A stretch of DNA of 26,454 bases. Origin: Phytophthora quininea (taxonomy: Eukaryota; Oomycota; Peronosporomycetes; Peronosporales; Peronosporaceae). Made by a program: the position numbers and the translations under genes. A model generated the notes under the pieces. It did no database searches. It was not told the origin of the DNA and worked only from the letters and a program-made list of their open reading frames with translations. The stretch lies in the NCBI GenBank assembly GCA_011947345.1, contig JAAVTG010000925.1:1-26454 (forward strand). The letters are read 5' to 3'. Positions 8,801-19,828 of the stretch are shown one piece after another (the first letter of the stretch is position 1; every line of letters begins with the position of its first letter).

Positions 8801-11314
8801 TTAGAGGTCCAGGAGAGAAGGGTCTTCTTGGTCTGGGGCGTCTTCTTCTGGGATGGGGCCGTTGTCTGGGGGCCGTTCTTGTCGAACAGGGCTGCTTGCA
8901 GGCTGCTCGAAGTCGATCGAGTACTGTGTCGTGTCCATACTGGTGGCGTGGTCGTCCTCGTCGCCCTGCTCATCAGCCAGGTCTTCTTGGATGCCAGCAG
9001 TATTAAATACCTTGTCTTCGTCAGCAAGTGGGTCCTCTTCAATCTCGACACCCAGGTCTGTCAAACCAGCAGTGTCGATATCGGTCCCCTTGTCGACAAC
9101 TTCTGTACGCTTGGTTTGCGTCGGCGCCGGTGCCGGGATTGCAGCTTTAGCCTTTTCCATCTTGCGTAGGGCTCCGCTAACACTCCGATCGAGAGCACAG
9201 AGCTGCTCAAGTGCCTGGCGCTCTACAATCTGATCGATAACAGCATTTAAGCACTGCACGACCCCACTTTCACGCCGCGAGTCCTCCATCGACCAGTTCA
9301 AAAGTCAAAAATTGGCGGCACTCCTGTGCGTGTTGGGCAGTCCACCCTTGCAGAGCATCCAGCTCTTGCTTGACGCGTCTTGTTTCAGCTCGAAGCTCGC
9401 TCGTAGCTTCCGTTGACAGCACTGTCGGTGCCACTACTGGAGCTATAGCAGGAGCTACTGCTGGTATTATCACTTGCTGCATCCCCTTCGAACGCTCTTG
9501 CTCAATCGTGTCGGCCAGCTTAGCCAGCATCGCATCCGAGTCCTTCATGAACGTCTCAATCGTACCTCGCATCGCGTTGTGCTGCACCTCTACCTGGCCT
9601 AGAACATTTTGCTGCTCAAGCTCCAGCTGACCCACACGACGCAGCAGTGCTGATTGTGGCAGCAGAACCTCTTCCCGACTGAATGCCTCGAGCGCCTTTC
9701 TCATCGCGTTGTGTTGCACTTCCGCTTGGCCCAACGCGTCTTGTTGGTCCAGTTCCAATTGCTCCACACGATGCTGGAGTGCTGTTTGTGGGAGTATTAC
9801 GCCTTCACGGCTGAATGCCTCCAGCGCCTCTCTCATGGCATTGTGCTGTATCTCGACTTGGCTTACAAGGCTCTGTTGATCAAGCTCCAGTTGGTCCACA
9901 CGTTGAATAATCGCTGTTTGAGGCAAGACAACCTCTTCTTGACTGAATGCCTCCAGCGCCGCTCGCATCGCGTTGTGTTGCAGCTCGACTTGGCCAAAGG
10001 CGCTTTGCTGGTCGAGCTCGAGCTGATCCACGCGCTGCAAAAGCGCTGTCTGAAATGGCAAAACCCCTTCATGGCCGCGTTCGATGGCGCGACTCAATGA
10101 CTTCACAACGCTCTCTACTCGCTTTTTCAATTTGTCGTCATTCTTCTGCCGTGCTTGGACTTCCAACGGAACAACTTCCTCTAGAGCTTGTAGTTTGCGT
10201 TGAATAGTATGCGCTACGGCACGTATAGCCTCCTCTAATTCCCGAATCCGCAACTCCATTTCATCTTCTTGACGCGTCTGAGCCGCATGCCACACCTTGA
10301 CCCCATTCGCGATCTCCATTAAAACACTTTGAAAGCGTGCGTCGACATCACCTGCCACTGCTTGAAAATCCGTTTAACCTGTCCAAATTCGCCATGCAGC
10401 CACCGCTCCATGGCGATCAAGTGGTCGTTTACGCGCGAGAATTCGCGCATGTGAGCTGTCACGCGCTGAAAATCGGCACCCGATACAAGCTGTCGCTGTT
10501 CGTCCAGCACACGCGCCAGATCTCGCTTGTCCGCTGCCAACTTCACGTTCAGGCGTGCCAGTTGAGCCTCCAGCTTGGCATCCACGGCTGCGTCGCTTTT
10601 CCATCGGGTATCGCGGTCTGAATCGAGCTCGCTGCGTAGTTGCAGCATAGCATCTTGTATGTCTCGGAGTTGGCGTTGGAACTCAGTATTGCGCGTTGGG
10701 GATCCCGCCTGCTGTGGTTGCTGCTTGGAAGTAAGAGATGCCATGAATTGTGCATGTTGTTCTTGGGCCTCAAGCTTCCGATTAATGTCGTCAACGACAG
10801 CTCTTAGTTCGCTCTCCACCTCTTCCACGCGGTGTCCAAGCCGCGACACTTCCGCAAACAGCAAGGCAGCCTTCTGCTGCTCACGTTGATGATGGCTTGT
10901 GTCTGCTTGCAATTTCTTGTTGAAAGCGTTTGCGAGTCGCTGGAGATCTTCTGCAATATTGCTGACCGAAAGCTACGCTCAAATCCAGGACATCAGCACC
11001 GACACAGCAAACAGACGAGTGATAAAAAGCCACTTTACCTTCTCGTTCTCGTGGTGCAGCTGGTTGTTCGAGTATAGCTGCCGCAGGTGCTGAATCTCCT
11101 GGCGGGAGTGCTCGTTCTCGCGTTCGAGAGCATTCACGCGCTCCGTCATCCTATCTGCTGCACTGTCCAACACATTATTGTTCGGCTGTGAGTCTGTGCG
11201 ATGTGGAGCAGGGAAGTTGCTGGGCACCGCAACTTGTTTCCTGCTTCCGTCGCCAACGCTGCCACGGCGATCGTACGGTAACCCATTCGTGGATTTGTAA
11301 ATGGGAGGAAGCAT
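8801..11314 (-). CDS. Long coiled-coil protein with four 44-residue tandem repeats
   Basis: About 815 residues in two exons: 11314-11039 and 10972-8801. ATG 11314 is used because the codon before it is GTG. The N-terminus is Asn/Pro/Arg-rich and leads into heptad-rich coiled coil (ALERENEHSRQEIQHLRQL), continuing with long Glu/Gln/Leu/Arg helices. Residues encoded at about 10064-9537 form four tandem 44-residue repeats with core QRVDQLELDQQ...QHNAMREALEAFS. The C-terminus is Pro/Val-rich, then acidic (ends DPSLLDL). I recognise no named family. Such proteins are usually cytoskeletal, basal-body or scaffold components, but that is inference. Two one-base frame changes occur in homopolymers near 10373-10375 and 9300-9311. 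They cancel, giving exactly 816 codons including the stop. Confidence 0.75.
9537..10064 (-). repeat. Four tandem 132-bp coding repeats
   Basis: Four consecutive 132-bp (44-codon) units lie within the coiled-coil gene. Each begins with LPQTALxxRV-like residues and ends with ALEAFSREE-like residues. Unit 1 has one extra residue (VLPFQT) near its start, and unit 4 is the most diverged (TIETFMKDS at its end). They are clearly related in DNA as well as protein, with most differences at synonymous or conservative positions. That suggests old tandem duplication maintained for coiled-coil length. Confidence 0.88.
10973..11038 (-). other. Intron of the coiled-coil gene
   Basis: GTAAAG at 11038 to GCGTAG at 10973, 66 bp, phase 0 on both sides. 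It joins HHENEK to LSVSNIAEDLQ and keeps the coiled coil running; read-through stops after about 18 codons. Confidence 0.8.
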
Positions 11315-11550
11315 CACAAGTCAGTCAAACACGCGGCAAGTTTTGTTGCGATTCTCAGCACCGCCGCTTCACATCTCCAAAAACACAAAATAGCGAGAAA
11401 CCTACGTGCCTTGGGCTGAACATCACTTTGACAATAGGAATCCAGGTATTCGCATACCCAACCAGTCCATCGGCGCAGGAAACACAACACACCATGCTCA
11501 CAATTCCTCTCTCCATCATCCCTCATCGTTGATTTCGTGCTTTGCCGCAG

Positions 11551-13751
11551 TCATCCTGCTTGGCGCCCTACTGAATCTCTACTTGTCTTCGGAAGTTGAT
11601 GGTGTCTGCTGCTTTTTGAGCTGGTAAACTCCTCTTCTGATGCTGTCTCGGGCATGGGAGGAACTGGCGGCCCGTCAGCGGGTGGGAGGCTAGGAGACTC
11701 ATCACCGCTAGGTGTTGGTTCCCGAGGTAGAGGGGCTGAGGACCTACTCCGCCAGGCATGCCGGCGCCTGGGTATGGCATGCCGCCAGCCGGGTAGCCTC
11801 CGTTCGGGGAATAGTAATTTCGATGGTTGTACCCTTGCTGGTGGTAGCATAGCCACCGCGTCCGCCACGCATCATGGGCTGCTGAGGCATCATCGGTGGA
11901 TACATCATGGGCATCGCGTAGCCGCCCTGCATGTAAGGAGGAACCCCATCTCGCCGCCATCTTCGCCTTCATACAGCCATTCCTCCTGCATCGGCGGATA
12001 GCCCATACCAGGATGAGGGTAAGGCATGGGTCCAGGCGAACCGCCACGATAAGGAGACGACACGTTGCTCTTAGCAGCTGGCGGAACCGCGAAACTGGGA
12101 GTGAACTCAGCTGCAGACGCGCTCAACTTAAACTCCTTGGCGTTGGGGTTCAATCCCTTCTTGGGCGCAGCCACCTTCGCTTCCTCCTTGGACTCCGTGG
12201 AAGTGGTCGTGGTCGTCGTCTTTTCTCAGTCTTAGACTCGGTCTTGCTTTCAGCAGAACGCTCCGTTTTGGTGTCCGCTTTCCGCTCTTTGCTGGGCTTG
12301 GCTTCCTTTTTCGTCGGGCTAGCCATCTTCGGCTTATTGTTGGCCGCAGCAGTGGGCTTAGCATCTTTGCCATTCACCTTCGTAAGCGACGCCGTTTTCT
12401 TCGGCGAAGTACCTTTTTCTCTGGTTGTGTCTTCGGTGGAGATGCCGGCGGCGTCGGTGTAGTCACGGCTGGTGCAGCAGTAGCTGATCGGCCGGTCACC
12501 GCTTCGCTAAAGGACAGTGGCTTGGGCGGGGCAGGCGCTGTTGTCGATGCAGGCGGAGCACCTGAAGCAGAATGTGCTGCTGGTACTGGGGCAGGAGGAG
12601 GCGTTGCTGTCGCGGGGGCTACTGGTTCCTTGGGTGCCTTCCCTTGCGACTTGCCGCCACTGGACTGCCGCTGCGCATTCCGAAGAGCCGGCGGGACGTA
12701 TGCACTTCCACTAGAGTTAGCACTGGTACCTCTGCGATCGACCGAGCTGTATCGGGCCTCTTCATCCAAATCATTGGCGTGTTTGCCGCCGCGCATCGTT
12801 TGGCCGCTCCTCCTGCAGATGGAAGTTTCCTGCCGCAGACTGGCGCTCGATCTCCTGCGCAAGCTTCTCAGCTGCACGGGACTGCTCTGTAGAGATCTTG
12901 GACTTGTCCAGCTTGGTCGTATAAATATTCTCGTCATAGGTCGACACGACGCCGAAGAGCTTCTCGTTCGCCTCAAACTGATTCCAATTTCCCTTGCCTT
13001 GATTCTTGCCGTGGCGTCTGCTGTTCGCTCCCTCCTCCAGTGCGCCCGTGTTGAGCGCTGGGTCCAGCCACGAGCTGGTCTCCAGTTCTCGTCCGTACAA
13101 GTGTTCTCCCTGACGTCCACTGATCTCCGTGTCAGTGCGGAAGCCCACAGCGGGGCCCGCTCCGAACACTCCTTCAGCGTAATTCACCGTGCCGTCCGCC
13201 ACCATGTGAGCCAGTTGTTGGCGCTTGAAGATGACGGTACTGCCGTCCTCAAAGTTTTGCCACTGTCGCTCACCTTCTTGGCGTTCTTGAGCACGACCGA
13301 GAAGTCATCGGGGTCCACACAGTCCAGAATGCCAGCATACCGCTCGTCCGAGTCCTTGATCTTTAGCTCCACCGCCTTCCCGACTAGGAACCGGAAGGCG
13401 AACAGCGCTCGGTGTCGCAGCAGTCTCTTGTGGGGCTCTGTAGCCTCATCAAATAAAGGTTAGTCTCGCTATGATACAGCACCCCTCCTATCCTAGCGAT
13501 CTTACCGCTGTAGCCGACGCTGGGAGCCGCCGGAGCGAAGCCCGGGGGCGGGCGCTACCCTTTACGGCCTTGGGGTTTCCCCACGCGCCGGACACGGGCG
13601 GCGGGGCCACCGGACGCGGGCCCGCCTGCGCCGCAGCCTCCCGGCCATTGTTCTTGCTCTTCTCAGGCGCCTTTTTCTTCTTGGCCACGCTCTTGGGGCC
13701 CGCGCCGTTCTTGCGGGAGTTGGGGGCTGCTTTGGACGCCGCGGTCTGCAT
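11551..13751 (-). CDS. ATXN2: Ataxin-2 / Pbp1 homologue (Lsm, LsmAD, PAM2)
   Basis: About 710 residues in two exons: 13751-13506 and 13437-11551. After a Lys/Ala/Pro-rich N-terminus comes the Lsm domain (LVGKAVELKIKDSDERYAG, then DPDDFSVVLKNAK), then LsmAD (FRTDTEISG; NQFEANEKLFGV; STYDENIYTTKL), Pro/Ala- and Lys-rich linkers, and a PAM2 motif (LNPNAKEF, 12130-12153) that binds the MLLE domain of poly(A)-binding protein. A Gly/Met/Tyr/Pro-rich tail ends at TGA 11551. Ataxin-2 proteins act in stress granules, poly(A) control and translation. Eight small frame changes are needed, near 13544-13548, 13255-13258, 12801-12813, 12411-12418, 12221-12224, 11944-11953, 11845-11853 and 11732-11735, several of them in homopolymers. 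Domains flank every one of them intact, so sequence error is more likely than decay. Confidence 0.9.
13438..13505 (-). other. Intron of the ataxin-2 gene
   Basis: GTAAGA at 13505 to CTACAG at 13438, 68 bp, phase 1, with a good branch-point-like ACTAACC inside. An alternative acceptor seven bases upstream gives the wrong frame for the Lsm domain. Confidence 0.78.
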
Positions 13752-13768
13752 GGCGACGGGAGGGCGAC

Positions 13769-13782
13769 GAGAGAGAGAGAGA
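13769..13782. repeat. (GA)7 / (CT)7 microsatellite in the ataxin-2 5' UTR
   Basis: Seven GA units on the plus strand lie 18-31 bp upstream of the ataxin-2 ATG, so they read as a pyrimidine tract on the sense strand. It may be a core-promoter or leader element. It is also prone to slippage. Confidence 0.8.
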
Positions 13783-13960
13783 GGGGGGCGGAGACGCGCG
13801 AAGCTCCTCGTTGATCGCTGGCTCGTGAGCCTCGTTTTATCGCGGATAAGGATAAAGGTACCGCCTTTTCGGAACACGTACAAGTTGAAGCGCAACAGCA
13901 ACAGCTGAAGCTGCAGCGTTCGCGATTGTCTCTCAAGCGATAAGGATAGTCAGTAGTTAT

Positions 13961-15353
13961 TTAACGGAAATGCACGGGCGCGCTGGACGTCACGACGGGC
14001 AGATCGCCGCCCACAGCCCGTTCCATGGTGGACGACAGCGCGTCGGCAGTGAAATCGGCGTCGATAGGGTGCATGCCCACGCGGGTCTTGCTGCGCTTCG
14101 TGCGGATGATCAGCAGACGCGGCTGCTGCTTCTTGCTGTGCTTGCTGCCCGTGGCGGTCTCCAGCAGCTTGCGCACGGCGCGCTCCTGTGACTTCCAGTC
14201 CACGTACGTGATTTTGAGGCTCTTGGACTGTCGGAACTTGAGCGCGACCTCCTGCGCCACCTTCATCTCCTCCGCACGCTGCTTCTTGTCGCCGGAGAGG
14301 ACGAAGATCGCGCAGAGTGAGGATGCGCTTGTAGCCTGCTTGCCCACGTTGCAGAGCTTGGCTTCGTTGCCAGCGTGTAGCTTCTCCATCTCGCCCAAGT
14401 CGCGCATACGGTGCAGACGCGCAATGTGCTTTTCGACGGCAAAGTTGTAGACGAGGTACTCGTCCAGCTCGCCCTCGTACTTTGTGCGCTGGCCTTCCCA
14501 GACGTACATGAACGTCGGGAACGATTCAACGCCGCTGGCTCGGCAGAACGCCGAGTGCTTGTCACAGTTGACAGCGCCGACACGCACCTTGCCGTTCAGG
14601 TCGCGCGCGATGCTCTCGTAGTGGTCGCGGAACTTGACGGAAGCCTCGTCCGACACCGAGTAGAACTCCACGAGCCACTCGTTGTTGGCGCGTTGGGGAA
14701 CTTCTTCTGCGACAGCATCTTAACGGGCGAGTCCTTTGCATACAGAGTTTTCGGCTGGCCGCCACGACGCGCTCCAGGCTGCTGGGCCTGACCAAACCCG
14801 TCCATGCCGCTGAATTGGAACTCGGTCGGCATGCCGCCGCCTCGAATCCGCCCGCGCCTCCTCCAAAGCCTCCCCCAAAGCCACTAGCTCCTCCAAATCC
14901 GCCACCACCTGCTCCACCAAAGCCGTGGCCAAAGATATTCTCAAACATCTTGGTAAAGGACGCCATGTTTTCGTCTGTGGAGCGTCCACGTCGCCCTCTG
15001 TGCTGTCCCTGCTGTCCAAAGCCGCCGAAGCCTCCTCCTCCGGGCGCTCCTGCACCCATCCGGCGAGCGTCGTCGTACTCTGTCCGCTGCGTTGGGTCGG
15101 ACAGCACTTCATAGGCCTCCGAGACCTCCACGAACTTCTCCTTGGCTGCCTCCTTGTCTTCGGCGTTCTCGGCCTTGTCCGTGGTACTTAAGCGCCAGCT
15201 GCCTGTAGGCCTTCTTGAGCTCCCGGTCCGAGAAGGTTTTGGACACGCCTAGCACCTTGTAGTAATCCTTGCTGGGGTCCATGCTCGAATGGCCGCCGCG
15301 GCCAGCGCCAAGAGCAGCGCGATCAGCAGCCGCACGCGCGTCTTGCTCGCCAT
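13961..15353 (-). CDS. Secretory-pathway J-protein with redox-inactive thioredoxin-like domain
   Basis: About 465 residues. An N-terminal signal peptide (basic MASKTRVR, then a Leu/Ala core ending AAAAIRA) leads directly into a J domain ([21 protein letters not shown], then EAYEVLSDP). A Gly/Phe-rich linker, a thioredoxin-fold domain (EWLVEFY; cis-Pro in [10 protein letters not shown]) and a basic C-terminus follow, with stop TAA at 13961. This order resembles ER-resident J-proteins with thioredoxin domains (DNAJC10/DNAJC16/plant ERDJ3A type), which recruit the BiP ATPase. The CxxC site is replaced by SVSDEAS, so no thiol chemistry is expected. No KDEL-like tail is present. Four frame changes are seen: near 15281-15290, 15178-15186 (a 2-base loss across the HPD motif, CACGGAC), 14838-14843 and 14695-14698. 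Residues around them are well conserved, so these are probably sequence errors. Confidence 0.83.
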
Positions 15354-16413
15354 TTCGTTGGTTGTGTGTGTGTGTTTTGCTTTCCTGTGTCGCGAGCTGA
15401 GTTTTCCAGAGTGTTGCGTCTTGCGGTCGTCTACCAGCTGCAGCTCATGCACTCGGGGGCTTGCCACGTGTGCGTCTTGAACACCGGAACGCCCGAGGAG
15501 CTCCGCAAGTCAGGAGAATTTTCGCGAATGCTGGCCGACATGCGATTGACACGTCAGTCGGTCGTGTATTGGCCCACAAGATAACCAAAATTAGCATGCC
15601 AATTTTCGACCAGTAAGATTTGCGGATACTTTGTTGAAGTGAGAGGCAACATCGGCGAGAATATGTCTTGCCTGCCTTGTTCGTCTACCGCTGTCAGTCA
15701 AAGTGCAACTCCCCAGAGCTGAATCTGCTGAGAGCGCTCCATCTTGCTCAACGCATGAAACCCGCTAGCTTTACCACGTTCTCTCCTCCAAACTGAAAGC
15801 TTTTCCATGGCCATGTAGCAATAACAAGACGAGTCTCGCTGCGAAGTGGTGTCGATACTCGATGTTTTTGCACAGTACTAGGGCGTTCGTGCAAGCCCGT
15901 GGACGAACAGCAGCACGACCAGCAAAAATACCGCCAGCCTGCTTCGCCAACGATCGACCAAGAGGCAACGCAGCTTGTGGCCGTTTATAAGACTGCAAGG
16001 GAGTACACCCCAGCTTCCAGAAGCAGCGCACTGCCACCAGCACCGCTGGACTCAGCCTGAAGCACTCCTCCTGTGAGCTTCAGATGGTGCTTTGGTACCT
16101 CAGAAAAACGAAGGTTGGGAACGCGCCCGGAAGCTTCGTGCTGCCGCAGGCTGCTTGGTGTGCCGCTTGTTGCCGTTTGCCCTTGGTGGCGGCAACCTCA
16201 CCGCCATGTCCTCACACTTGCCGGCCATGTGCGTGTGTCGACACATTGAGCGCCATCCACACCGAGTTTGTCGCCACACGATCTCAACCTGCAACGTGGC
16301 CCCACAGTCCCGTTTGCAGCCGACTTTAGCGTCAGGGCGAGCTGCAAAAGTCAGCTGATTTTTATATCTTTACCACCACTTCGAGATTTGCGCGCTTCCA
16401 GCCAAGCCCCGCG
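15354..16413. other. Gene-poor interval between divergent genes
   Basis: It holds the promoters of the J-protein gene (-) and the ankyrin-FYVE gene (+). Just upstream of the J-protein start is a (GT)n run near 15361-15372. A possible ABC-transporter relic lies at 15450-15584. From 15585 to 16360 I find no coding signal; the open frames there have random composition. A T-rich TATA-like stretch (TTTTTATATCTTT) lies about 45 bp upstream of the ATG at 16414. Confidence 0.55.
15450..15584 (+). pseudogene. Possible relic of an ABC transporter C-terminus
   Basis: One frame reads VCVLNTG, then TPEELRKSGEFSRMLADM, and stops at 15582-15584. This resembles the end of an ABC ATPase domain, where the D-loop/H-loop region is followed by a 'VL..G...E.GTPEEL....G.F..ML' pattern. 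A few residues between 'VLN' and 'GTPEEL' are missing, and nothing upstream (Walker or signature motifs) is recognisable. It would be only a fragment. The match is short, so chance is possible. Confidence 0.3.
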
Positions 16414-18401
16414 ATGGAGCCCGTGCGGCTCCAGCGGCAGCAGCAGGTGCCGGCCAGCCACCGCCCCGACGGCCCCGTGCAGCGCCCCGACGAGCAACTG
16501 GCGGGCCCGCTGGCCGCCATCAAGCTGGCCGAGAGCGACTTCCCGCGTCTCTTAGTGGCCCTGGCGCTGCGACCGCGACTAGCGAGAGCCGCCGACGCCT
16601 TCGGGATGACCACGCTGCACTGGGTCTGCAGCGCTCCTCATGTCCCGCCGCGGGTCGTGCTCACCGTGGCAAGGGCCCACCCGGGTGCCGCTGCGACCCG
16701 CAACTTGGCGGGGCTCTTGCCGCTGCACTTGGCCATCCGGAAGAGACTGGCGCTGGAGGCCATCCAGGCGCTGCTGCAGGTGTACCCACGCGCAGTGGCG
16801 GTGCGCACGCCCGACGGCAAGACGCCGTTGGCGTTGGCCAAGCAGCGACCCGCGGCGTCTAGCGCCGTGCTCGCTCTGTTGAGAGTCTTGGAGGCGCACG
16901 CGCGCACTGGAGCCCCGTCGGAGCTGACGATGCCCACCCAGCAGTGGCCAGCTGATACCGATACAATTGACCAGAGGATGTCGGAGAGACTAAGCACCGA
17001 GAGGTCGGTGACGCAGGAGGAGACGACTGCCCAAGTGCTGACCCCGCCGGCGCCGCCTCCGAGGTGGGCGCTCTCGGACAGATGCAGACTGTGCGCGGCC
17101 AAGTTTGGATACTTTCGACAGCGCCACCACTGCAGGAGCTGCGGCGCGTCGGTCTGTGGCCGACATTCGCGACACCGAGTGCCGCTGCAGCACCTCGGCC
17201 TGTTCCAGCCGCAGAGAGTTTGTGCGTGTTGCTTCGACAACCTGCAGAACCAACTGAACGTGCAGGCACTGGCGCGCGTGCATCGTGCGGGTGGTGGGTA
17301 TCCGTACATGAGCAGCAGCGACGACTCAGGCACTGACAACCCAGTGTTCCAAAATGCACACCACCGGCGACGAAGCAAGTCGGTGTACAGTGAGCCCACG
17401 CAGCAACGCGACCCGGTCGAGTGGCAGGACAACAATCGCAAGAAGGGCTTCGCACCCATTCCTTCGCCGTACGACAGCTGGCGCAAAACGCCCTCGGAAG
17501 CTGCCGAGTCGCTGCAGCCGACCATGGGCTCCATGTTCCTGTCGATGGCACCGGCAGCTAAGCCGACGGTGCTGGAGCGCCAGCGAGCCCTGCTTCAGCA
17601 GCAAGGCAGATCTCTGGAGTTTATGTCGGAACCAAGCAGACGACGCAGTCGGAAACATCGCCCTCGGCCACACTCCTCAGCGCTGGACAGAACTTTGCAC
17701 GTGCAACGGTTGACGGAGGTCGATTCGGACCGCTCGAGCGACGAGCAGGAGCTAGAGCAGCGTATGCAGCAGCTGATGACCGCTAAAGAGATATCGGAGA
17801 AGCACTTCGTCGTAGTGAAGAAGAGATCGCTGTAGCAGAGCGCGAAAAGCGCGAGCTGGATGCGGTTGCGGACAAGTACCGGGAAGCTGGGTACTCGAGT
17901 CCCCTCGAGGACGAGGATGAAGAAGATGAAGAGGCCGAGATCGCAGCGACTCTCGCTTTCCTGAATGGGAGCAAGAAGAAGATCAGCGCTTCGGACCTCT
18001 TTGACGACTTCGAACCGCCGCTCGACGTATCAGCCACACATCACCAACTGGGTGAGGCGCTTTTGAACAAGGGAGACTTTGCCGGTGCCGTCCTCGAACT
18101 ACAGAGAAGTGTCGATCTCGATAGTGAAAACGCGGCTACTTGGCTGCACCTAGCCAAAGCCTTGGATGGCAACGGCGACGGCAACGAGGCAGCCGAAGAG
18201 GCTGTGCGCCGTGCACTCGAGCTGGATCCGTCGTCGATTGGAGCGCTGTCCCTGCTCGGGAAGCTGCTGCATATGCGCGGTGACCACGACGACGCCATCC
18301 TAGTTTTCAGACAGGCACTAGAGCTTCAATGTCCAGCAAGGAAACTCGACGCTGCGCTTGACGCGGATGATCTCGGGAACCAGCAGGTCGGCGTTATGTA
18401 G
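16414..18401 (+). CDS. Ankyrin-FYVE-coiled-coil-TPR protein
   Basis: About 662 residues. Two to three ankyrin repeats at residues 60-145 (GMTTLHWVCSA; AGLLPLHLAI; DGKTPLALA) precede a FYVE-type zinc finger at 218-275. The finger has W218, C224-x2-C227, RQRHHC with C240-x2-C243, C248-x2-H251 in place of the usual C-x2-C, and RVC with C270-x2-C273. FYVE domains bind phosphatidylinositol 3-phosphate on endosomes. A Ser/Arg-rich linker and an acidic coiled coil (EREKRELDAVADKYRE; EDEDEEDEE) follow, then TPR repeats at the C-terminus (ALLNKGDFAGAVLELQ; AVRRALELDP; GDHDDAILVFRQAL). A single base is missing near 17796-17803; restoring it joins the two frames to 663 codons. The product is probably an endosomal adaptor; cargo or partners are unknown. 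Confidence 0.85.
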
Positions 18402-18489
18402 GCAAACAGTATCCAAAGTATTTGGGGATACGACGAAGATGAAGACCTGTCGCCGGCAACACGACCCATAAAATCGCGCTACTGTTGAT

Positions 18490-18495
18490 AATAAA
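18490..18495 (+). terminator. Poly(A) signal-like AATAAA
   Basis: AATAAA lies about 90 bp after the stop of the ankyrin-FYVE gene and just before the next gene on the same strand, a plausible cleavage signal for the former. Confidence 0.4.
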
Positions 18496-18561
18496 CCACT
18501 GCGAAAAAGATATTTGCTCAACGGTCGGCGATGAAGCAGAGATCTGTGCGTCTGCTACGAG

Positions 18562-19828
18562 ATGACGGTGCTCGACAGCCCGATCGACGAGCTCCTGCAA
18601 GAAGTGCGAGTACGATGGAAATGAAGTCGTTCAAGAGTTTAACTTCGAGCTCGTCGTCGTCATTGGTAGTGAAGAGGAAGGTGGACGAGTTGTTTCGTCG
18701 GCTACAACCGCATACGCTGGTCCAGTCCACAGAGAAGTTGCTGTCGACGTTGAAGCTTTCGCCGAAGCTCTTTGTCAACGGAGAAGAATTAATACCCAAG
18801 GCCCCGCCGGCGCATACAATCGCAGCTGCTGCAGCAGCAAGTGGAGCCCAACGACCTGCGTCGACTTCGGCGGGTTGGCGATTTAGGCCTAACGCCGGGA
18901 GGTTTCGATATGGGCTGAGTCTGCAATACACACTGACGGATAAGGAGCTATCGCTGTCATCTCTAGAAGATCTACGTGTGCTGATCACATCTACTGCGAT
19001 GCAGAGGCCTCGAGAGTTGCGACTCGTTCGCGGGAGTGCACCGAAAGCCAAAGACTGGAGATTGGTAGCGGAGACCGAGGATCCTCGCATTGGGCTGTCG
19101 CTGTATGACCTCGCGCTTGGTGACTGGGTCGCTAGCTCGCTTGTTGCTCTTGTGTGGACTCAAAAGCGTGAAATTGCGAGGCTCTTCCTCCAGCTGCACA
19201 CGACCGAGATGTTGTACTCAGCTCCCGAGCGAAGCCTGCCATTCCGCTGTGATGACGATCTGGACAAGAAGCATGGGTTGTATTCGTACACTGCGGCGAT
19301 CAGTCTGCGATCGCTCGACGAGCTCTATTGGGAGCACGAGGTCTATCAGATCGAGTTCCCCAGCCCGCAGAAATCGACTCGTAGCGTGACAGTGCATTTA
19401 CTAGACGACGTTTTAGGTGGCACTGTTTCCGCACGAGAGCGAGTGGTTGCCCCAGATTCAGAGCCATCGCTGAAAATCGAGACGGAGGCTGTTAAATTTG
19501 CTATGTCCAACTGCCTCATGGTTGATTTCACGCTCTGGGATTCCGAATGTGTGCCGGTGTGGGGATTTAGTCGGGCACTGGAGGTGGCGAACGTATCGAG
19601 TGGACAGTTGAATGATGAAGACGATGGCGTTGACTTGTCTGTGAGTGCTATGGGCGGGACCAAGATGAGATTTCTGGTGCAATTTGACGACTCCACTGGA
19701 AGTAAAAGCTTGCTATTAACCTGACGAAGGTGTCCCTGCCGACAAAGAAGCCTAGAATATGGGTCTCTCAAGTCGACTTGACGCTCAGTCTAGATTTTAT
19801 CAACACTAAGTTCGGCACAAGATACTAG
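18562..19828 (+). CDS. Unrecognised about 420-residue protein
   Basis: I do not recognise the family. The long frame 18615-19724 encodes a soluble-looking protein with many Asp/Leu/Val strands (DDLDKKHGLYSYTAAI; MRFLVQFDDSTGSK), suggesting an alpha/beta or beta-rich fold without membrane segments. At the 3' end one base is missing in the A-run 19704-19707. Restoring it extends the protein by about 35 residues (PRIWVSQVDLTLSLDF...) to TAG 19826-19828. At the 5' end, ATG 18562 opens a natural-looking N-terminus (TVLDSPIDELLQEVRVRW) that joins the main frame if one A is missing in 18619-18621. The alternative is the in-frame ATG 18531, which gives an Arg-rich, less typical start. With both bases restored the gene is 423 codons including the stop. 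Confidence 0.68.

Noticed and set aside
777..19828. Programmed ribosomal frameshifting as the reason for frame changes.
   Set aside because: Shifts occur in almost every long gene, in both directions, and lack a common slippery site with downstream structure.
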